Shown one piece after another: positions 1-8,279 of a stretch of 64,000 nucleotides of DNA (position 1 is its first letter; each line of letters starts with the position of its first letter). The position numbers and the translations under genes were made by a program. This stretch comes from Palsa-883 sp963826975. Its GTDB lineage: Bacteria; Pseudomonadota; Alphaproteobacteria; Acetobacterales; Acetobacteraceae. The stretch is taken from contig CAWGZJ010000017.1 of assembly GCA_963826975.1 (NCBI GenBank), positions 116,777 through 180,776 of the forward strand, given 5' to 3'. Under the pieces are notes generated by a model. The model was not told where the DNA came from and made no database searches. It was given only the letters and a program-made list of their open reading frames with translations.

Positions 1-645
1 CAAGTGCGGTTGGCGGACGGGCGCCGTGGCGTGACTTGTGGCCGCCGCTCACCGGGCCGGGACGAAGACGGCGCGTCCGAGAATCTCGACATCAATCCCA
101 TGAACCGTGAGAAAGTGGCGTTCTCGATGCAGGTGCGGTGGACGGGCGGATGCCGTGCCACGACGGGCGGCCGGCACATGCTTGGCCGCCGCGAAAGCGA
201 CGAATGCGACGACGTCGACATCAACCATGTGAACCGTGAGAACCGGGGGCGTCCGGCGCGGCTGCCCCCAGTGGACTGGCGCGATGCGGCGACGGGTGGT
301 CGGCACACGCTCGGCCGCTGCGAAAGCGATGAATGCGACGACGTCGACGTCAACCCTGTGAACCGTGAGAACGGCGCTTGCCCGGCGCAAGTGCGGTTGG
401 CGGACGGGCGCCGTGGCGTGACTGGTGGCCGCCGCTCACCGGGCCGGGACGAAGACGACGCGTCCGAGAATCTCGACCTCAATCCCATGAACCGTGAGAA
501 GGTGGCGTTCTCGATGCAGGTGCGGCGGACGGGCGGATGCCGTGCCACGACGGGCGGCCGGCGGTCGCCTCGCCGGGACGAGCGCGACGCGTCGGAGAAT
601 CTCGACTTCAATCCCATGAAGCGTGACAAGCCACCATCAGTGCGG
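1..645. repeat. Five-unit tandem array, exact 129-bp period
   Basis: The segment TGAACCGTGAGAA (TGAAGCGTGACAA in the last unit) recurs at 101, 230, 359, 488 and 617, a spacing of exactly 129 bp each time. Units differ by many substitutions but no net indels. The period is a multiple of three and reading frames stay open on both strands: 43-residue repeats read on plus, and an LTVHxVDVDVV-like repeat on minus. I see no start with a convincing ribosome site and no known domain, so I call it a minisatellite downstream of flgH rather than a gene. The array may begin left of the window. Confidence 0.85.
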
Positions 646-762
646 GCATCCGGCAACTGTTGGGCGCCGCCCCCACCTAGAGCCTTGGTCCGCCTCGCGG
701 CCAGAGCCCGCAAGCCGAGGGGGTGTTCCAGCAATTCTCATTTTGGCGCGCACGTTGCCCGT

Positions 763-841
763 CGTCATGACCGGGCCTGTCCCACGCATCGGCGCGCCAC
801 CGACGGGGGGCACATCGCCGGGTCAAGGCCCGGCCATGACG
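763..841. repeat. Palindromic dispersed element, degenerate copy
   Basis: Inverted 16-bp ends, CGTCATGACCGGGCCT at 763-778 and AGGCCCGGCCATGACG at 826-841, match at 15 of 16 positions. The same end sequences recur at about 25.85-25.99, 33.20 and 54.30 kb, so this is one member of a dispersed family. It lies in the spacer after flgH. The rest of 645-885 shows no gene. Confidence 0.6.
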
Positions 842-885
842 ATGAGGGCGCGGGCCGGGGGGCGCCTCCGGCAGCGGTGATCAGC

Positions 886-1863
886 TCAGAACGGCAACAC
901 GACATCCATCATCTGCTGGCCCCACCGCGGCGACTGCACGTCGGTCAATTGCCCGCGCCCGCCATAAGTGATCCGCGCCTCCGCCATCCGGTCGTGCGTT
1001 ACCGTGTTGTCCGACGCGATGTCCTGCGGCCGCACCACCCCGGTGACCTGCAGGACACGCAACTCGCTATTCACCTCGATCTCCTGGCGCGCGGCCACGA
1101 CCAGGTTGCCGTTCGGCAGGACCTGGGTGACGACGCCAGCCAGCCGCAGGGTCACCGCCTCACTGCGCTGGATCTGCCCGGTGCCGGCGTTGTTGTTGGC
1201 ACTGTTGACGGAGACCAGCGAGCTCGGATCGATCGGTTTTGGCAGAATGTGCGACAGCAGGTTCTGCAGTCCAAAGAGGCTCGGCATGCCCCCGGTGTCG
1301 GCGCTGCTGCGGACCGCGGTGGTGGCGTTCTGGATGTTCGCCGAGTCCGTCATGTCGACGACGACGGTGATCACGTCACCCACCTGAGCGGCGCGTTGGT
1401 CCTTGAAGAAGGCGCGCGAGCCGCTGCGCCACAGCGCGTTGGCCTCGGTCGGCGTGGCCTCGCGGGCTGGCATCGGCATGGAAAGCGGTCGCCAGCCGGC
1501 CTCCTTCGTGGGATCGGCGGTGGTGGTCATCGCAGGCGGACGTCCGGTCTCGGACAGGCGCGACAATGCGCCACAGGCGCCCGGCAGCAGGCAGGCGGAC
1601 AGCGCGGCGAACAGCGCCAGCTTGCGGCGCCCACTGGCGGGCGGGACAGCAACGCGACGCCGCCGGATCGGCCCGGTGCTTATTGGTCGGGCGCTTGTTG
1701 GCCGAGTGCTTGTTGGCCGAGTGCTTGTTGGCACAGTTCTCGGTGTCAGGGTACTCATTGCCAGGGTAGTCATTCGTGGAGTGCCGATCGGCCGGGTGCT
1801 CATTGGCGGGGTTCTCGTTGTCGGGGTGCCCATCGGCGGAGTGCTCATCGGCGGGGTTCTCAT
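886..1863 (-). CDS. flgH: Flagellar L-ring protein FlgH
   Basis: FlgH forms the L ring of the flagellar basal body in the outer membrane. The C-terminal 200 residues carry typical FlgH sequence (VGDVITVVVDMTDSANIQN; GNLVVAARQEIEVN; VRPQDI). A hydrophobic segment ends in a lipobox (LLPGAC, Cys97), as expected for this lipoprotein. The start at 1863 overlaps the flgA stop as ATGA, which argues for translational coupling. That start places about 65 residues of Thr/Pro-rich pentapeptide repeat before the signal sequence, which is abnormal for FlgH (usual length about 230-250). Internal ATGs at residues 6, 11, 21, 31 and 36 do not fully remove the extension. The product is certain; the start is not. 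Confidence 0.9.
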   Translation of the reverse strand: MRTPPMSTPPMGTPTTRTPPMSTRPIGTPRMTTLAMSTLTPRTVPTSTRPTSTRPTSARPISTGPIRRRRVAVPPASGRRKLALFAALSACLLPGACGALSRLSETGRPPAMTTTADPTKEAGWRPLSMPMPAREATPTEANALWRSGSRAFFKDQRAAQVGDVITVVVDMTDSANIQNATTAVRSSADTGGMPSLFGLQNLLSHILPKPIDPSSLVSVNSANNNAGTGQIQRSEAVTLRLAGVVTQVLPNGNLVVAARQEIEVNSELRVLQVTGVVRPQDIASDNTVTHDRMAEARITYGGRGQLTDVQSPRWGQQMMDVVLPF

Positions 1864-1867
1864 TGGA
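1676..1867. repeat. 15-bp minisatellite inside the flgH 5' region
   Basis: Twelve full 15-bp units plus a partial one, consensus close to GTGCTCATTGGCGGG on plus. Read on the flgH strand it encodes degenerate pentapeptides such as MSTPP, MSTRP and TSTRP. It runs right up to the ATGA junction with flgA, so unit-number changes would lengthen or shorten the FlgH N-terminus in frame. Confidence 0.9.
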
Positions 1868-3005
1868 TGACCACCGCGCCGCCCGGGGCCTCAGCGCCGG
1901 GGCGGCCGGGACCGCCGGCGACCTGCATCCGCGACGCACTGGGGGACACCCGGACACGGTTGGCGCCGATCACCTCGGCCTCGATCAACACGCGCGACAC
2001 CGGGTTCATCACGTGGATGCGCTCGCCGGCCGCACCTGACTCCATGGCCTGGCCCTGGGCGGTCAGCACGATGCCGGGACTGTCCAGCAGCATCTGCACC
2101 TCGGTCCCGCGCCGGACCAGTTCCGGCCGCGCCAGATCGGCCATCGCCAGCGGCTGCCCCGCCGCGACCTGGCGGCGAAGCTGCAAGCCGATCGCGTCGT
2201 CGAGTTGGCGCGCCACCTCGTGGTTCGCCGCGGTGGCGTGGACGCGGGCCATGTGGACATCCTCGGCCCGCAGCACCGCGCCCGCCGGCAGCCGGGCCGT
2301 GGTGACCGGCAACTCGATGAGTTCGTCCACGCGGCCGCTGATGCGGGTATTGGTCGGCTCGATGCCGTCGGCGGTGATCGACAACACCGCGGAGAAGCGA
2401 CCGGAGCCGCGATCCAGGTCGAGCTGGGACACCAACGGATGCGGCTCCACCTCGAACGGCACCACCGGCGGGGTGAAGCCGGTCAGGTCGATGTCGCAAT
2501 TGTCGGGCGGCAGGCCGGACGCCGCCAGCGCGTCACGCAGGGCGTGGAGGGCGGCCTCACGCGGCAGCGGCCGGCCGGGCCAGTCCAGCACGGCGCGGTC
2601 GGCGTTGGAGGCGGGGTGCCAGTCCACACTGAACTGCCGCGCGATGGCGGCAAGTTGTGGTGCTTCCACCACGATGCGCGCGCCCGGCACCGGGCCGGGA
2701 CCAAGCACCCGGTCGGCGCCCGAGCCGGCATCGTCGAACAGGTCGGACAGCTTCACTCGCGGCCCATGCAGCGTGGTCATCGTCCGCAGCGTTGCCGCAT
2801 CGGCTGGCAGTCCGAAGCTGATCAGCGGACCACCGCCGATCAGCCTGTCCCAGGTCAGCGTGCCCCAGGTCAGCGTGGCCCGGGTCGGCGTGGCATCGTG
2901 GACAAACGGGCCATTGCAGACCACCGGGGCGAAACAGACCAACAGCACAATGCCAGCCAGCATGCTGGCGCAGCGGAACGGGCGGGACAATGGAGCCAGG
3001 CGCAT
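1860..3005 (-). CDS. flgA: Flagellar P-ring assembly chaperone FlgA
   Basis: FlgA is a periplasmic chaperone for P-ring (FlgI) assembly. The start ATG at 3005 follows a GAGGTGAG ribosome site that overlaps the end of flgG; a GTG at 3014 is the alternative. A signal-like hydrophobic stretch (SMLAGIVLLVCFAPVVC) comes first. A SAF-type domain follows in the second half (TARLPAGAVLRAEDV...LRRQVAAGQPL), then the conserved GRIHVMNP-like tail (here ERIHVMNPVSRVLIEAEV). At 381 aa it is longer than most FlgA proteins, with an unconserved N-terminal portion. It ends in an ATGA overlap with flgH. Confidence 0.88.
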   Translation of the reverse strand: MRLAPLSRPFRCASMLAGIVLLVCFAPVVCNGPFVHDATPTRATLTWGTLTWDRLIGGGPLISFGLPADAATLRTMTTLHGPRVKLSDLFDDAGSGADRVLGPGPVPGARIVVEAPQLAAIARQFSVDWHPASNADRAVLDWPGRPLPREAALHALRDALAASGLPPDNCDIDLTGFTPPVVPFEVEPHPLVSQLDLDRGSGRFSAVLSITADGIEPTNTRISGRVDELIELPVTTARLPAGAVLRAEDVHMARVHATAANHEVARQLDDAIGLQLRRQVAAGQPLAMADLARPELVRRGTEVQMLLDSPGIVLTAQGQAMESGAAGERIHVMNPVSRVLIEAEVIGANRVRVSPSASRMQVAGGPGRPGAEAPGGAVVIQ

Positions 3006-3010
3006 CGCGC

Positions 3011-3796
3011 TCACCTCAGGTTGGTCAGGGTCGACAGCATCTCGTCGCTGGTGGTGATCACCTTGCTGTTCATTTCGTAGGCGCGCTGCGCGGTGATCAG
3101 GTTGGTGATCTCGGTCACGACGTTGACGTTGGAGGTTTCGATGAAGCCCTGCATCATCGTGCCGAAGCCTGTGGTGGCGGGGTTGCCCGCCACCGGCGCG
3201 CCGGACGCCGCGGTTTGCAGGAACAGGTTGTCGCCCTGTGCCGCGAGCCCCGCCTCGTTGGGAAACGACGCAAGCTGGAACTGGCCGACCGTGGTCGGTG
3301 CGGTCTGACCTTGCAGCGTTACCTGAAGCTGGCCGGAGGTGTTCACTGTCACGCTGGTCGCGGCGGTGGGGATCGTCAGCCCGGGCAGCACGGTGTAGCC
3401 GTCGGCGGTGACAATCGTGCCGTCGGGCGACAGGCTGAACGTGCCGTCGCGGGTGTAGGCGGTCTCGCCGTCGGGCAGGGTGATCTGAAAATACCCGTTG
3501 CCCTGGATCGCCATGTCCAGCGTGTTGGAGGTCTGCTGCAGGTTGCCCTGCTCGTTGATGCGATAGATGGCTGCGGTCTTCACCCCCAGCCCGACCTGCG
3601 CGCCGGACGGCACGATGGTGCCGGTATCGGAACTGTTGGAGCCGACCCGGCGCAGGTTCTGGTAGATCAGATCCTGGAACTCGGCGCGTTCGCGCTTGAA
3701 GCCGGTGGTCGTCATGTTGGCAAGGTTGTTGGAGATGACTTCCACGTTGGTCTGCTGCGCCTGCATCCCGGTGCCGGCGATATCCAATGAGCGCAT
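3011..3796 (-). CDS. flgG: Flagellar distal rod protein FlgG
   Basis: FlgG builds the distal rod of the basal body. The N-terminus MRSLDIAGTGMQAQQTNVEV and the NNLAN motif are diagnostic of rod/hook proteins, and the C-terminus (NVVTEITNLITAQRAYEMNS) is the matching FlgG coiled helix. The start at 3796 is chosen because AAAAGGA lies 8 bases upstream and the protein then begins exactly as the family does; an upstream ATG would add eight atypical residues. The length of 261 aa is normal. It sits between flgF and flgA in one minus-strand operon. Confidence 0.96.
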   Translation of the reverse strand: MRSLDIAGTGMQAQQTNVEVISNNLANMTTTGFKRERAEFQDLIYQNLRRVGSNSSDTGTIVPSGAQVGLGVKTAAIYRINEQGNLQQTSNTLDMAIQGNGYFQITLPDGETAYTRDGTFSLSPDGTIVTADGYTVLPGLTIPTAATSVTVNTSGQLQVTLQGQTAPTTVGQFQLASFPNEAGLAAQGDNLFLQTAASGAPVAGNPATTGFGTMMQGFIETSNVNVVTEITNLITAQRAYEMNSKVITTSDEMLSTLTNLR

Positions 3797-3899
3797 GCGT
3801 CTGGTCCTTTTGGTTGCCAACTGAATGCTGGCCGTTTGGGCGTCTGGCTGCCCGTATCAGGTGTGGCTGGTGATCCTTCCTGGGGTGCGTGTGGCTTGG

Positions 3900-4640
3900 T
3901 CAGGTGCCTTGCGGCAGCAGCTTGTCGATCGACGATTGCTGGCGGTCGTCCTCGGCCTGGACCAGTGCGCTGACGAACTGGAATTGCCGCAGCCCATCCA
4001 TCATGCGCGTCACCTCCAGCACCGGCTGGACGTTGGAGCCCTCGATCGCGCCCTGCACCAGGTTCGGCGAGGTGACCGGCGTGGTCGGCACATCGGCACG
4101 GAACAGCGCGCCGCCCTCGGCGGTGATCCGCATCGGGTCGGTGGGTTGCACGACGCCGAGCTTGCCGATCTGGCCGTTCCTGCCGGACAGAGTGCCGTCA
4201 CCGCTGACGGTCACGTTGGTGTCGGCGGGGTCAAGCCGGATCGGCTGGCCGCCATCGTCGAGGACGGCGTTGCCCGCCGTGTCGGCGAGCGTGCCGTCGG
4301 GCATCAGCCCGAACCGGCCGCTGCGGGTCAGGCGTGCCCCGTTCGGGGTGGCGACAGTGAAGTACCCGCCGCCGGCCAGGGCCAGGTCAAAGGGATTGCC
4401 GGTTTGGGTCAGCGACCCGGCGGACTGGTCGCGCCAAGTGGCGCGATCCTGCACATAGGCGACGGACGTCTCGGTGCCGGCGGAGGTGGCGCCGCCCTGC
4501 CGGCTGAGCCAATCGGTGAACAGCGTCCGCTGCTCCTTGTAGCCCGGCGTGTCGGCGTTGGCGATATTTTGCGCCACGACGTCCAGGGCGCGCTGCGCGA
4601 CGATCAGGCGGGAGGCGGCGACATTGGTGGCGAGGTTCAT
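3900..4640 (-). CDS. flgF: Flagellar proximal rod protein FlgF
   Basis: A rod protein of the FlgF/FlgG family, 246 aa. The N-terminus contains AQRALDVVAQNIANADTPGY, the rod-protein signature. The middle carries the FlgE/F/G-like fold (GNPFDLALAGGGYFTVATP), and the C-terminus holds EGSNVQPVLEVTRMM followed by the terminal helix. The start at 4640 (MNLATNVAASR) gives a family-like N-terminus; a frame running further upstream has no conserved sequence. It is first in the flgF-flgG-flgA-flgH set, 103 bp before flgG. Confidence 0.93.
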   Translation of the reverse strand: MNLATNVAASRLIVAQRALDVVAQNIANADTPGYKEQRTLFTDWLSRQGGATSAGTETSVAYVQDRATWRDQSAGSLTQTGNPFDLALAGGGYFTVATPNGARLTRSGRFGLMPDGTLADTAGNAVLDDGGQPIRLDPADTNVTVSGDGTLSGRNGQIGKLGVVQPTDPMRITAEGGALFRADVPTTPVTSPNLVQGAIEGSNVQPVLEVTRMMDGLRQFQFVSALVQAEDDRQQSSIDKLLPQGT

Positions 4641-4936
4641 GGCGGGCCTGGGGTCAGTGTTCGGGCTGGCAAGCGCAACTGGAAGCGCAAGCCACGTGCC
4701 AGGGGCCGGGGCACGCAAAACCGCGGGTTTCGCCGCCATCGCCCTGCCGCGGCCGGCATCGTCTGCCGGGGGGCGGAATTTCCTGCCCGGCATCCGCGCC
4801 GGTCGTCGGCGCGCGGCGGACCCATGGGACTCGCACTCGGAACAGAAGGGGCGGACTGGCTTTACGTTTCCCCCCGTTCGCGCGCTTGGGCCGCGAAGAG
4901 CGGATCAGGGCCTGCCCCACCAGAGCCTGCCAGAAG

Positions 4937-5052
4937 AGATTTCAGCCGCCGATGAACGCCGATGAACTGGTTTCATGGGCGCACGATTGGCTTCAACTCG
5001 TGGATCAGTCACCGTTGCATCGGCGTTCTCGGCGTTCATCGGCGGCTAAAAT
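4937..5052. repeat. Long inverted repeat (GCCGATGAAC type)
   Basis: The arm at 4944-4962 is the exact reverse complement of 5029-5047 (19 bp). The match extends outward to about 4937 and 5052 with one mismatch. The arms are built from a roughly 10-base purine-rich unit (GCCGATGAAC). It lies in the 940-bp spacer between flgF and the tRNA genes. The rest of that spacer holds only the small candidate ORF listed next and an AGCGGCT-CAATC-AGCCGCT hairpin at 5428-5446. Confidence 0.8.
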
Positions 5053-5209
5053 TCCTTGCTTCTTGATCATGCAATCACAAGATGCAATCCGATCAGGGCC
5101 GCCAGCCTCTCCGCGCGGAGGGATCGACCGAAACCGCGAAACGCCGACTGGCGGAAAACCAGTCGGCTTGCTGACCAGTCACATCCAACAACGGCCAGGT
5201 ACCGGTAGA

Positions 5210-5371
5210 TTAATTGCAGAACACGACTCGCACCGGCGAGGTTCCGCAATAAGTCGTCCATTCGGCAGCGGTGGAGTCCGATAGGGGTCGTTCCATCGAA
5301 TTGCTGTAACAGGTTGACCCGCGGCTGAAATTGTCTTCTTGCCGCGGGCCAGTGGGGCACGGATACTCCAA
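5210..5371 (-). CDS. Possible small Cys-containing protein, or its remnant
   Basis: A 53-codon frame from TTG at 5371 ends with WTTYCGTSPVRVVFCN and contains four cysteines, which looks protein-like rather than random. In the same frame an ATG at 5401 begins MALKS followed directly by TGA at 5386-5384, then continues into the rest. Either the gene starts at TTG, or it is a pseudogene with an early stop. I recognise no family. The call rests only on peptide character. Confidence 0.25.
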   Translation of the reverse strand: MEYPCPTGPRQEDNFSRGSTCYSNSMERPLSDSTAAEWTTYCGTSPVRVVFCN

Positions 5372-5579
5372 TTGGACGGGAACTCAGGATTTCAGTGCCA
5401 TACCGTTACAACCTCACTGTTACTGAAAGCGGCTCAATCAGCCGCTGACTTAACCGCCATACCGAGGCCGCGCGTCAGTTTTGCATTGCGCTACGGCACC
5501 GGCGCCGCTAAAGAGCCTCGTATGTTGGCTCTCCGACATCCTCGACCGTGACGGCATAGACTGCGCAGTCGGTGTTTGG

Positions 5580-5656
5580 CTGGGCGTAGCTCAGCTTGGT
5601 AGAGTGGCGAACCTGGAATCCGCAGGCCGTTGGTTCAAGTCCAGCCGCCCAGACCA
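5580..5656 (+). tRNA. tRNA-Pro (TGG), with an unusual anticodon arm
   Basis: A 77-nt cloverleaf: acceptor CTGGGCG pairs with CGCCCAG, the D arm is GCTC/GAGT, the T arm is GTTGG/CCAGC around TTCAAGT, the discriminator is A, and CCA is encoded. The anticodon arm is GCGAA-CCTGGAA-TCCGC. Positions 34-36 read TGG (Pro), consistent with the C1:G72 pair and A73 typical of bacterial tRNA-Pro. Two oddities are visible: an A-C mismatch in the anticodon stem, and C instead of the near-universal U at position 33. Confidence 0.75.
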
Positions 5657-5673
5657 TCCCCCGAACCGTGATT

Positions 5674-5747
5674 GTGGCCGTAGCACAGTGGTAGTGCGGC
5701 GGACTGTGGCTCCGTCTACCTGGGTTCGATTCCCAGCGGTCACCCCA
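5674..5747 (+). tRNA. tRNA-His (GTG)
   Basis: A 74-nt cloverleaf: acceptor GTGGCCG/CGGTCAC with one G-T pair, D arm GCAC/GTGC, anticodon arm GCGGA-CTGTGGC-TCCGT with anticodon GTG, T arm TGGG/CCCA type, and CCCA at the 3' end. The base before G1 is T, so the usual extra G-1 is not encoded, as is known for many alphaproteobacteria. It lies 17 bp after tRNA-Pro and is probably co-transcribed with it. Confidence 0.93.
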
Positions 5748-6002
5748 CCGAAATCAGTTGCCCGGCTGATCGTTGCTGATCCGGCCCACCTGCAGGTACC
5801 TTGAGCCGGGTGGCGCCGGGCCGCCGCACCGCGCCGCGAAGCAAGCACCAAGGGCGCTGAACGCCGGGCCATCCCTATGTTCCCGATGGGCCGCCGGTAC
5901 CAAATGCACCGCGCAAAGGCTTCGTTAACCGCTGCCTGTCAGCCTGTGCGTCGTCTGGCTGCCGCGCATGGCGCGGTCGGCACTCTGGAATGAGTTGATG
6001 GC

Positions 6003-6518
6003 ATGAGCACGGCGGAAGAAGTGACTGAGACGGAAGCCGGGACCGAGCTGGTCGTCGCGGCAAAGTCGGGTCTCGACCGGCGCAAGCTGATCATGTTCGG
6101 CGCGCCGCTGCTGGTCGCCGGCATTGGCGCCGGGCTGTGGTTCACCGGCGTCCTGCCACGCCTGTTCGGCCTGTCGCACGACGCCCAGAAGCCCGTCGAC
6201 ACCGCCGCCGCGGCGCCGGTTTTCATCGACCTGCCGGAGATGGTCGCCAATCTCAACAGCAGCCCGCATCGACCCAGCTACGTGAAGGTGGTCGCCCGGC
6301 TTGAACTGGGCGCGCCAGGCGACGTGGAGCTGGTGAAGCTGGCGATACCGCGCCTGCAGGACTTGTTCCAGACCTACCTGCGCGAGATGCACCCTGACGA
6401 ACTGCGCGGCGCCGCCGGCACCTATCGGCTGCGCGAAGAGCTGATCGACCGCGCCTCGATCGCGGCGGCACCGGCGCGGGTGAAGGATGTGCTGTTCACC
6501 GAGTTGCTGATCCAATGA
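6003..6518 (+). CDS. fliL: Flagellar basal-body-associated protein FliL
   Basis: FliL is a single-pass inner-membrane protein that surrounds the stators and modulates motor torque. At 171 aa it has a short cytoplasmic N-terminus, one membrane helix (KLIMFGAPLLVAGIGAGLWF, about residues 28-47), then the periplasmic FliL domain (VFIDLPEMVANLN; YVKVVARLEL). It is followed by fliM after 157 bp, the usual order. The 157-bp gap holds no convincing gene. Confidence 0.93.
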   Translation: MSTAEEVTETEAGTELVVAAKSGLDRRKLIMFGAPLLVAGIGAGLWFTGVLPRLFGLSHDAQKPVDTAAAAPVFIDLPEMVANLNSSPHRPSYVKVVARLELGAPGDVELVKLAIPRLQDLFQTYLREMHPDELRGAAGTYRLREELIDRASIAAAPARVKDVLFTELLIQ

Positions 6519-6675
6519 TACCGACCGCCCGACAGGATGCCCCTTCCGTCGTTTCGGGCGATCGACATCGCGCGCCGGGTTGCCCGCGACAGCGCGCATG
6601 CGGCCACGCACCTGACCAGGCGTCACGCCGGCCGCCCGCCGACGCGGTGCACAGCCAGGCATTCGGGCGGCTGGC

Positions 6676-7746
6676 ATGAGCGGCGCGGCGGACGGACAAT
6701 CCGACGAAGACCTTGCCGCCGCCTGGGGCGCGGACGTCGAGGGCGAGGCGACCGCCGATGGCGACCCAGCGCAGCCGGCACGGGTGCTGAACCAGGCAGA
6801 GATCGACAGCCTGCTGGGCTTCGACGAGGGACCCTCGGGCGGCGAGAACCGCACCGGCATCCAGCGGATCATCAGCTCGGGCCTGGTTTCCTATGAACGC
6901 CTACCGATGCTGGAGATCGTGTTCGACCGGCTGGTGCGCATCATGTCGACCAGCCTGCGCAACTTCACCTCGGACAATGTCGAGGTGGGCATCGACAATA
7001 TTCTCAGCCTGCGCTTCGGCGACTACCTGAACTCGATCCCGCTGCCGGCGATGCTGGCGGTGTTCAAGGCGGAGGAGTGGGACAATTACGGGCTGATGGT
7101 GATCGATTCGGCGATGATCTATTCGATCGTCGACGTGCTGCTGGGCGGCCGGCGCGGCACCGCGGCGATGCGCATCGAGGGCCGGCCGTATACGACGATC
7201 GAGCGCACGCTGGTCGAGCGGCTGATCCGGGTCGTGCTGGCCGATCTGTCCGCCAGCTTCGATCCGCTGTGCCCGGTGACGTTCGTGTTCGAGCGGCTGG
7301 AGGTCAATCCGCGCTTCGCCACGATCACCCGGCTGTCCAATGCCACCGTGCTGGCCCGGCTGCGCGTGGACATGGAGGATCGCGGCGGGCGGATGGAGCT
7401 GTTGCTGCCGTACGCCACGCTGGAGCCGGTGCGCGAACTGCTGCTGCAACAGTTCATGGGCGAAAAATTCGGCCGCGATTCGATCTGGGAAACCCATCTC
7501 GCCGAGGAGCTGTGGAACACCGAGATCGAGCTCGACGTGGTGCTCGACGAGCAGATCATGCCGCTGTCGGACATTCTGGACCTGAAGCCGGGCAGCCGCA
7601 TCATGTTGAACGCCGGGCTGGACGCCCCGGTGCTGTTGCGCTGCGGCACGGTGGCGATGTTCGAGGGGAAGGTCGGCCGCCGGAAGAACCATATCGCCGT
7701 CCGCATCGACCGCGAATTGATCCGCAATCAAGGGACGGAACGCTAG
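6676..7746 (+). CDS. fliM: Flagellar motor switch protein FliM
   Basis: FliM is the C-ring component that binds phospho-CheY and FliG and sets rotation direction. At 356 aa it has the N-terminal CheY-binding segment NQAEIDSLLGF, a middle domain with the FliM signature (ERLPMLEIVFDRLVRIMSTS; NTEIELDVVLDE) and a C-terminal SpoA domain (LKPGSRIMLNAGLDAPVLLRC). The first 35 residues are an acidic, Ala/Gly-rich extension. It sits in the fliL-fliM-DUF6468-motE run. Confidence 0.96.
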   Translation: MSGAADGQSDEDLAAAWGADVEGEATADGDPAQPARVLNQAEIDSLLGFDEGPSGGENRTGIQRIISSGLVSYERLPMLEIVFDRLVRIMSTSLRNFTSDNVEVGIDNILSLRFGDYLNSIPLPAMLAVFKAEEWDNYGLMVIDSAMIYSIVDVLLGGRRGTAAMRIEGRPYTTIERTLVERLIRVVLADLSASFDPLCPVTFVFERLEVNPRFATITRLSNATVLARLRVDMEDRGGRMELLLPYATLEPVRELLLQQFMGEKFGRDSIWETHLAEELWNTEIELDVVLDEQIMPLSDILDLKPGSRIMLNAGLDAPVLLRCGTVAMFEGKVGRRKNHIAVRIDRELIRNQGTER

Positions 7747-7862
7747 TGTCCCGGTTGCGCAGTCCCGATGCGGCGCCTGGTGTCACCCGCGACCCGCCCC
7801 AGAATGAGCCGCGCCGGTTGAGGTTTCGCTAACCAAGCCCGTGCACAATACGCGTCACGCAA

Positions 7863-8279
7863 ATGCCCGACATACAATGGATCCTGGAGATCGTGCTGGT
7901 GGCGCTGCTCGCAGCCACGCTGTTCCATGCGGTGCGGCTCGAGCGCGCGCTGGGCGTGCTGAAGCGCGATCGCGCGCTGCTGGAAGAGCTGGTGAGTGAC
8001 TTCAACGCCAGCACACGTCAGGCCGAAGCGGGGATCGACCGGCTGCGCACCGCGGCCGACGGGGCCGGGCGCCAACTCGCGCGGCAGATCGATGCGGCCG
8101 CCGGGCTGAAGGACGACCTGACATTCCTCAGCGAGCGCGGCGAACGCCTCGCCGACCGGTTGGATGAGCAGGTGCGCAACGTCCGGCCCGTGCTGGCCGA
8201 GGCGACGACAAATGACGCGCCTCGGCCGCGCAGCCAGGCCGAGCGCGATCTGATCCAGGCGCTGCGGATGGCCCGCTGA
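7863..8279 (+). CDS. DUF6468 flagellar-locus membrane protein
   Basis: A 138-aa protein with an N-terminal membrane helix (WILEIVLVALLAATLFHAV) followed by a long predicted coiled coil (residues about 25-115, heptads rich in Leu, Glu, Arg). Proteins of this family lie between fliM and motE in alphaproteobacterial flagellar clusters. Their precise role is unknown to me; a structural or stator-assembly function is inference from position. Its stop overlaps the next start as ATGA, so the two are coupled. Confidence 0.8.
   Translation: MPDIQWILEIVLVALLAATLFHAVRLERALGVLKRDRALLEELVSDFNASTRQAEAGIDRLRTAADGAGRQLARQIDAAAGLKDDLTFLSERGERLADRLDEQVRNVRPVLAEATTNDAPRPRSQAERDLIQALRMAR

Noticed and set aside
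1..645. CRISPR array
   Set aside because: The full 129-bp unit repeats; there are no short identical repeats separated by unique spacers.
4..3057. A 1017-codon plus-strand open frame
   Set aside because: It runs antisense through flgH and flgA and through the 129-bp array; its peptide is Arg/Pro/Ser-rich, typical of a GC-rich shadow frame.
5384..5401. Selenocysteine readthrough of the early TGA
   Set aside because: No SECIS-like hairpin or selenoprotein family resemblance could be seen, and no selenocysteine genes are in the window.
5428..5446. Rho-independent terminator
   Set aside because: The AGCGGCT/AGCCGCT hairpin is not followed by a T-run on either strand and no gene clearly ends there.
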